9,008 nucleotides of DNA from Acidimicrobiaceae bacterium (GTDB taxonomy: Bacteria > Actinomycetota > Acidimicrobiia > Acidimicrobiales > Salinilacustritrichaceae). Shown here piece after piece: positions 4,727 to 9,008 of this stretch (within the stretch, counting starts at the first letter, position 1; each line of letters starts with the position of its first letter). The position numbers were made by a program, and so were the translations under genes. The notes under the pieces were generated by a model that was given only the letters and a program-made list of their open reading frames with translations, ran no database searches and was not told the origin of the DNA. The stretch spans positions 4,699 through 13,706 of the forward strand of contig DMTU01000028.1 in assembly GCA_003476595.1 (NCBI GenBank), read 5' to 3'.

Positions 4727-5515
4727 ATGACCGAGATCCCCGAACACCTCCGGAAGCGGGCTGAAGAGGCCCGCAAGAAGGCCGAGGCCGAGAGCGCTCC
4801 CGCGGGCGACGCCGGCGGCGCGGAGCAGACGCCGGAGCAGTCCGAGGCCGAGTCGCGCATCCCCGCGCACCTCCTCGAGCGGTCCAAGGCGGCCAAGGCC
4901 AAGGCGGCCGGCGGCGACGCCGCGGCCTCCTCCGGTGGTGGCGGCGGCACGGCCGTGGCCACGGCACCGGCGGCAGCCGCCGCGGTCGCCGACGGCGGCC
5001 CCCTGCCGACCGGCCCCGGTGGGCACACCCAGCGCCTCCTCACCGTCGTCAAGGCCGGCTCCATCCAGGACGTGCGGGCCACCCCGCTGGACAAGGTCCA
5101 CACCTGGCCCCACCTGCTGGTCGTGGAGTTCGTGGCCGCCCTCGCGGTCACCGCGTTCCTGCTCTTCTTCTCGATCTTCGTGAACGCGCCGCTGCTGGAG
5201 CTGGCCAACTTCAACGAGACGCCCAACCCCTCCAAGGCGCCGTGGTACTTCCTCGGCCTCCAGGAGCTGCTGACCATGTTCCACCCCATGGTCGCCGGCG
5301 TGACCATCCCGGGCATGGGCATGTTCGCGCTGATCCTGGCGCCCTACACCGATCGCAACCCGTCGAACAAGCCCACCGACCGCAAGTACGTCATCTCGCT
5401 GATGACCATGTTCCTGATGTTCTGGGCCGTGCTCGTCATCATCGGCTCGTTCTTCCGGGGCCCGGGCTTCAACTTCGTGTTCCCCTGGAACGCCGGCCTG
5501 TTCTTCGAGCTCTGA
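4727..5515 (+). CDS. Subunit IV-type cytochrome b C-terminal protein with long N-terminal extension
   Basis: A protein of 262 residues. Residues 120-262 form the cytochrome b C-terminal/subunit IV domain with three helices (about 130-152, 189-207, 222-243) that completes the quinol-oxidation site of the bc complex. The usual PEWY motif reads APWY (171-174) within NPSKAPWYFLGLQELL, so the glutamate is absent. The first 119 residues are an Ala/Glu/Gly-rich, probably disordered cytoplasmic extension that b6f subunit IV lacks. It carries two related motifs, TEIPEHLRKRA (2-12) and SRIPAHLLERS (43-53); the first matches the N-terminus of the minus-strand cytochrome c. It starts 32 bases after cytochrome b, with GAGG (4714-4717) nine bases before the ATG. 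It is probably a strict partner of the preceding gene's product. Confidence 0.93.
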   Translation: MTEIPEHLRKRAEEARKKAEAESAPAGDAGGAEQTPEQSEAESRIPAHLLERSKAAKAKAAGGDAAASSGGGGGTAVATAPAAAAAVADGGPLPTGPGGHTQRLLTVVKAGSIQDVRATPLDKVHTWPHLLVVEFVAALAVTAFLLFFSIFVNAPLLELANFNETPNPSKAPWYFLGLQELLTMFHPMVAGVTIPGMGMFALILAPYTDRNPSNKPTDRKYVISLMTMFLMFWAVLVIIGSFFRGPGFNFVFPWNAGLFFEL

Positions 5516-5537
5516 GCAGAGGAAGAAGGTTCTGACC

Positions 5538-6413
5538 ATGGACACCTCCACCATCGCCATCATCGCCGTCGTCGCCCTCGTGGTGCTTGCCGGCGTGGTC
5601 CTGCTGGCTGCGGCTCGCCGCAACCAGACCCAGAAGGCCATCGGCGTGCTGTCCCGCGAGACCCGCTCGCGCGACGCCGGTGCCGCCACCATCACGACCC
5701 GCGAGGAGGGCAAGGCCACCGCGTCGGGCCGCGAGCTGGAGCTGGCCGCCAAGCTCGAGCGCAGCCGCTCCGGCAAGGAGCTGGTCACCGCCGGTTCCGC
5801 GGCGCCCACCGCCTGGGTGCCGCCGGACCCCGACACCCTCGGCGCCACCCGTCGCCAGTTCCTCAACCGCGGCATCACCGGCTTCTTCATCGTCGGCCTG
5901 TCCGGCTTCGGCGCCGCCTGCATCGCGTTCCTGTGGCCCCAGCTCGGTGGCGGCTTCGGGTCGGTCATCTCGGTGGGCAACGTCAGCGACGTCGTCTCCC
6001 AGATCCGGGACAACAACGGCTTCCTGTACCAGCCCGAGGGCCGCATGTGGCTCACCGAGTACCCCACCGGCGCCCTCGAGAAGGCCCGCGCCGTGTACTC
6101 GCCCGGCGAGCTCGCCGGCATGGAGGAGGGCGTCGTCGCCCTCTACCAGAAGTGCCCGCACCTCGGCTGCCGCGTGCCCGAGTGCGTCACCTCGCAGTGG
6201 TTCGAGTGCCCCTGCCACGGCAGCCAGTACAACCAGGTCGGCGAGAAGAAGGGCGGTCCGGCCCCCCGTGGCCTCGACCGCTTCGCCATGTCGGTCTCCG
6301 GCGGCGTGCTGTCCGTCGACACCGGCACCATCATCCAGGGCCCGCCCATCGGCACCAACACCACCGGCCAGGAGGCCGAGGGGCCGAACTGCATCAGCGC
6401 CGCGTCGCACTGA
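5538..6413 (+). CDS. Rieske iron-sulfur protein of the bc complex
   Basis: A protein of 291 residues. The C-terminal Rieske domain has both cluster boxes: C206-P-H208-L-G-C211 and C224-P-C226-H227-G-S. Cys206, His208, Cys224 and His227 ligate the [2Fe-2S] cluster; Cys211 and Cys226 would form the disulfide. Box I reads CPH instead of the commoner CTH. A first transmembrane helix lies at residues 5-26, then a charged linker of about 80 residues with GRELELAAKL (64-73), then a twin-arginine-like TRRQFLNRG (104-112) directly before the second helix (113-134). This two-helix form with an internal Tat signal recalls actinobacterial QcrA, which has three helices. It transfers electrons from quinol at the outer face to cytochrome c. 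The GAAGG (5525-5529) spaced eight bases from the ATG supports the start. Confidence 0.95.
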   Translation: MDTSTIAIIAVVALVVLAGVVLLAAARRNQTQKAIGVLSRETRSRDAGAATITTREEGKATASGRELELAAKLERSRSGKELVTAGSAAPTAWVPPDPDTLGATRRQFLNRGITGFFIVGLSGFGAACIAFLWPQLGGGFGSVISVGNVSDVVSQIRDNNGFLYQPEGRMWLTEYPTGALEKARAVYSPGELAGMEEGVVALYQKCPHLGCRVPECVTSQWFECPCHGSQYNQVGEKKGGPAPRGLDRFAMSVSGGVLSVDTGTIIQGPPIGTNTTGQEAEGPNCISAASH

Positions 6414-6467
6414 GCCCCGTCCGCACCGAGCCCGGCCCAGAGTCGAGAAGAGCGACCCAACCCCACC

Positions 6468-7601
6468 ATGACTGACCTCACCACAGCCATCTTCGCCGCG
6501 AGCACGGTGCAGGCGATCGGCACCGTCATCGCCCTGCTCGCCGTCGTGGCGGTGCTCGTGTACGCGGCGTTCAACGTGCGCGCCGGGCGCAAGGAGGTGG
6601 GCAGCGAGCTCGAGCTGGCCGCCAACCTCAAGCCCTACCTGGACGACGACGAGCTCGAGACCAAGAAGCTCGACCGGGCCCTCACCGCCGGCCTCGCCGG
6701 CCTGGTGCTCGTCGGCGTCGGCCTGCCCGCCTACTGGCTGGGCGAGCCCGGTCGCCACGAGGGCGCCGAGGAGCAGTTCGCATCGGTCTTCGAGAGCCGG
6801 GGCGAGGAGCTCTACACCGCGGGCGCCCAGTGCAACGCCTGCCACGGCCCCGAGGGCGTCGGCGGCGTCGCCTCCCACACCATCCTCGACGCCGACAACG
6901 AGTTCGTCGCCCAGGTCAACTGGGAGGCGCCGGCGCTGAACAACGTGCTCCTCCGCTACGACCGCGACGAGGTGTACTACGTCCTCGAGTACGGCCGTCC
7001 CTACTCGCCCATGCCCGCCTGGGGCGAGGGTGGTGGCGGTCCGCTCACCGAGCAGCAGCTCGAGAACCTCATCGACTACATGGCCTCCATCCAGATCTCC
7101 TCCGAGGAGTCCAAGGACGCCGTCGAGTCCCAGCTGCGGGCGCAGCTCGAGCTCGGCGAGGACGCCGACATCGACTACTCCGACCTCGCCACGGGCGAGG
7201 CGCTGTTCAACCTCGGCCAGGACAACGGCTTCGCCGGTGGCGCGTACTCCTGCGGTCGCTGCCACACCCGAGGCTGGTCCATCGACGCCGAGACCGCCGC
7301 GCCCGAGACCGCCGACCTCGACCCCTACGTCGACTACGAGGACGGTTCGGGCGGCTACGGCCCCTCGCTGCGGGGCGGCATCGTCCCGCGCCAGTTCGCG
7401 AACGTCGAGGAGCTCGCCGAGTTCCTGCACGTCGGCGCCGAGCGCGGTGTCCCCTACGGCCTCAACGGCCTGTCCGGCGACGGCATGATGCCCGGCTTCG
7501 GTGACAACCCGAACACCGAGGAGGCTGACGACGGGATGATGACCATGGAGATGATCGAGGCCATCGCCCGCTACGTCGAGTCCCTCGGGGAGGACGACTG
7601 A
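6468..7601 (+). CDS. Dihaem cytochrome c subunit of the bc complex, two N-terminal TM helices
   Basis: A protein of 377 residues. Two helices at the N-terminus (about 14-36 and 71-91) flank a charged linker that carries GSELELAANL (45-54), almost the same as a linker segment in the Rieske protein. Two cytochrome c domains follow: haem motif CNACH (122-126) with likely Met182 ligand in SPMPAW, and CGRCH (262-266) with likely Met341 in MMPGFG. This is functionally like actinobacterial dihaem QcrC, but there the membrane anchor is at the C-terminus. It should accept electrons from Rieske and pass them to the terminal oxidase. The ribosome binding site is weak (GAGAAG about 18 bases before the ATG) after a 54-base gap, the largest in the operon. 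The stop overlaps the next ATG by one base. Confidence 0.93.
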   Translation: MTDLTTAIFAASTVQAIGTVIALLAVVAVLVYAAFNVRAGRKEVGSELELAANLKPYLDDDELETKKLDRALTAGLAGLVLVGVGLPAYWLGEPGRHEGAEEQFASVFESRGEELYTAGAQCNACHGPEGVGGVASHTILDADNEFVAQVNWEAPALNNVLLRYDRDEVYYVLEYGRPYSPMPAWGEGGGGPLTEQQLENLIDYMASIQISSEESKDAVESQLRAQLELGEDADIDYSDLATGEALFNLGQDNGFAGGAYSCGRCHTRGWSIDAETAAPETADLDPYVDYEDGSGGYGPSLRGGIVPRQFANVEELAEFLHVGAERGVPYGLNGLSGDGMMPGFGDNPNTEEADDGMMTMEMIEAIARYVESLGEDD

Positions 7602-8539
7602 TGCAGACCCTCAACCTGATCGCGGGCATCGCGTTCGACCCCACCATCCGCGGCATCCTCGCCGTGCTCGTCGGCGTCGTGGTGCTGATGGGCTCGGTGT
7701 ACCTCCTGCTCGCCACCAACACCGGCAACCGCCTCGGCTTCCTGCTCGCCCTCACCGGCCTCTTCGGCTGGATGGCGATCATGGGCTCCATCTGGTGGAT
7801 CTACGGCATCGGCATGCAGGGCCAGGCCCCCGAGTGGGACGTGGTCGAGTACAACGCCGGCGACGTCGAGCAGGCCGTGACCGAGAAGGTCACCGAGCTC
7901 GAGCTGTCCGACCTGCCCCAGGACGATGACGGCGTCGACTACGAGGCCATGTCCACGCTGGCCGAGGAGGACCCGGAGCGCTTCGTCGAGATCAACGAGC
8001 GGTTCCAGGAGGACAGCAACGGCTGGCGCTGGATGCCGGCGTCGGACCCCTCCCGCGGTGAGGCCGAGGCCACGGTCAGCGCCGAGCTGCCCGAGTGCTC
8101 CACCTGCAACTTCGGCATCGAGAACCCGGCCGACTTCCTCGTCCTCGGGGCCTTCGAGGTCGGGGGCAAGGAGGGCCTGCCCGCCGATCCCAGCCGCTGG
8201 GACCGCATCCGCACCCAGATCGTGTCGGCGTTCACCATCAAGAACCCCGAGCGCTACGCCGTGGTCCAGGTCCAGCGGGTCATCGAGCAGGAGCCCGAGC
8301 CCGGCCAGGCCCCGCCCACGCCCGAGGTCGACCCCGCCGAGCCGGTGATCTCGGTCGTGATGATCCGCGACATCGGCGACCGGCGCTTCCCGGCCGCGAT
8401 GATCACCATCGGCTCCACGCTGATCTTCGCCCTGCTCTGCTGGGTGCTGCACCAGCGTGAGCGGATCCTCGAGTCCAACCTCGCCCACGCCGAAGCGGTC
8501 CGCAACGGCACCGCCGTGCCCAGCGGAGCCACCGCCTGA
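7601..8539 (+). CDS. Unrecognised membrane protein with large soluble domain, bc-nuo junction
   Basis: A protein of 312 residues that I cannot place in a family. Helices are visible at about 18-38, 46-70 and 263-285. A hydrophilic, acidic domain of about 190 residues sits between helices 2 and 3; the basic end after helix 3 (HQRER) suggests a cytoplasmic C-terminus and so an outward-facing domain, though topology is not certain. Helix 2 ends in SIWWIYGIGMQGQAPEW, and the soluble domain holds a CSTC pair (Cys166, Cys169) but no haem-binding CxxCH. The ATG overlaps the cytochrome c stop by one base (TGATG), implying coupled translation, and its stop is two bases before nuoA. Position argues for an accessory subunit or assembly factor of the bc complex or of a bc-oxidase supercomplex. 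Confidence 0.88.
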   Translation: MQTLNLIAGIAFDPTIRGILAVLVGVVVLMGSVYLLLATNTGNRLGFLLALTGLFGWMAIMGSIWWIYGIGMQGQAPEWDVVEYNAGDVEQAVTEKVTELELSDLPQDDDGVDYEAMSTLAEEDPERFVEINERFQEDSNGWRWMPASDPSRGEAEATVSAELPECSTCNFGIENPADFLVLGAFEVGGKEGLPADPSRWDRIRTQIVSAFTIKNPERYAVVQVQRVIEQEPEPGQAPPTPEVDPAEPVISVVMIRDIGDRRFPAAMITIGSTLIFALLCWVLHQRERILESNLAHAEAVRNGTAVPSGATA

Positions 8540-8541
8540 TC

Positions 8542-9008
8542 ATGCTGGGCCAGTACCTCCCGCTCGTCGTCCTCATGGTGCTCGCCGCGGTGTTCGTGGC
8601 CGGCAGCCTGGCGACGTCGCGGCTGGTCGCCCCCCAGCGCAAGACGGTGGCCAAGCTGGCGCCCTACGAGTCCGGCATCGTCCCGACCCGCGAGCCACCC
8701 GAGCGCTTCCCGGTGAAGTTCTACCTGGTGGCGATGTCGTTCATCGTCTTCGACATCGAGATCATCTTCCTGTTCCCGTGGGCCACGATCTACCGCCAGC
8801 TCGGGGCCTTCGGCCTGTTCGCGATCCTGCTGTTCTCGGCACCGATCGTGATCTCGCTGGCCTACGAGTTCAGCCGCGGCGCCCTCGACTGGGGGCCGGC
8901 CCGCCGGCGCGATCCCCTCGACGCAGGCATCGTGTCCCCGGAGCGCACCGCCGCATCCACCGTGCGTCGGGTCGGCCTCGAGGGCCGTCCCGCCCGCACG
9001 TCCGAAGT
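8542..9008 (+). CDS. nuoA: NADH-quinone oxidoreductase subunit A (3' end outside window)
   Basis: ATG at 8542 opens a frame that runs off the window after 155 codons without a stop. Complex I subunit A marks are clear: a first helix (about 5-27), the loop YESGIVP (42-48), then RFPVKFYLVAMSFIVFDIEI (55-74) leading into a helix and LFPWA (77-81), and a third helix (about 88-108). The family loop is usually YECG; here the cysteine is serine (Ser44). NuoA is normally near 120 residues, so the hydrophilic part after residue 115 is a C-terminal extension of at least 40 residues, unless the frame shifts beyond the window. It is one of the small membrane subunits near the quinone site of complex I. 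The two-base gap to the upstream gene puts it in the bc operon, probably leading into further nuo genes. Confidence 0.93.
   Translation, partial: MLGQYLPLVVLMVLAAVFVAGSLATSRLVAPQRKTVAKLAPYESGIVPTREPPERFPVKFYLVAMSFIVFDIEIIFLFPWATIYRQLGAFGLFAILLFSAPIVISLAYEFSRGALDWGPARRRDPLDAGIVSPERTAASTVRRVGLEGRPARTSE

Noticed and set aside
5469..7430. Open frame of 653 codons on the minus strand
   Set aside because: It lies antisense to subunit IV, Rieske and cytochrome c, all of which have clear family motifs. Its composition (Gly, Val, Ala, Asp, Arg repeats) is that of a GC-driven shadow frame.
1..9008. CRISPR array, tRNA, rRNA, transposase or attachment site
   Set aside because: No regular repeat-spacer pattern, no tRNA-like cloverleaf, and no transposase or integrase motif seen; base composition is uniform throughout.

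Overview
The window looks like chromosomal DNA from a high-GC actinobacterium. GC is visibly around 70%, with strong G/C third-position bias, GTG/TTG starts and ATGA stop-start overlaps. The gene content (a 'conservon' signalling operon beside a split, b6-type cytochrome bc cluster that runs into nuoA) suggests a deep-branching class such as Acidimicrobiia rather than Streptomyces or Mycobacterium, whose QcrB is a single long protein. The taxonomic placement is inference from gene content.

Left end (1-1753, + strand): a compact conservon (Cvn) operon. It has the C-terminal tail of a CvnA-type sensor kinase, a Roadblock/LC7 protein (CvnB), a DUF742 protein (CvnC) and a Ras-like small GTPase (CvnD). 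The first three are joined by 4-bp ATGA overlaps. The operon ends in a convergent intergenic region (1754-1887) with two GC-rich hairpins.

Middle (1888-2817, - strand): a membrane-anchored monohaem cytochrome c with an acidic tail. It starts at a TTG and is transcribed away from the respiratory operon, from a shared 196-bp divergent region.

Right (3014 to the window end, + strand): one tightly packed respiratory operon. The order is a small unknown three-helix membrane protein, a 2x[4Fe-4S] ferredoxin, cytochrome b6-type protein, subunit IV-type protein with a long N-terminal extension, a Rieske protein, a dihaem cytochrome c, an unknown membrane protein with a large soluble domain, and then nuoA of complex I, cut by the window end. 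The inferred role is quinol oxidation by a bc complex that passes electrons through Rieske and haem c domains to a terminal oxidase outside the window. The ferredoxin and the two unknown membrane proteins are candidate lineage-specific subunits.

The most interesting signals are: (i) b6f-type haem-ligand spacing plus a cysteine at the haem c_n attachment position in the cytochrome b; (ii) loss of the PEWY glutamate; (iii) a short N-terminal motif (TEIPEHL..R) shared by the oppositely oriented cytochrome c and subunit IV, repeated inside the latter; (iv) a matching 'TM - ELELAAxL linker - TM - redox domain' layout in the Rieske protein and cytochrome c; and (v) a ferredoxin built into the bc operon.
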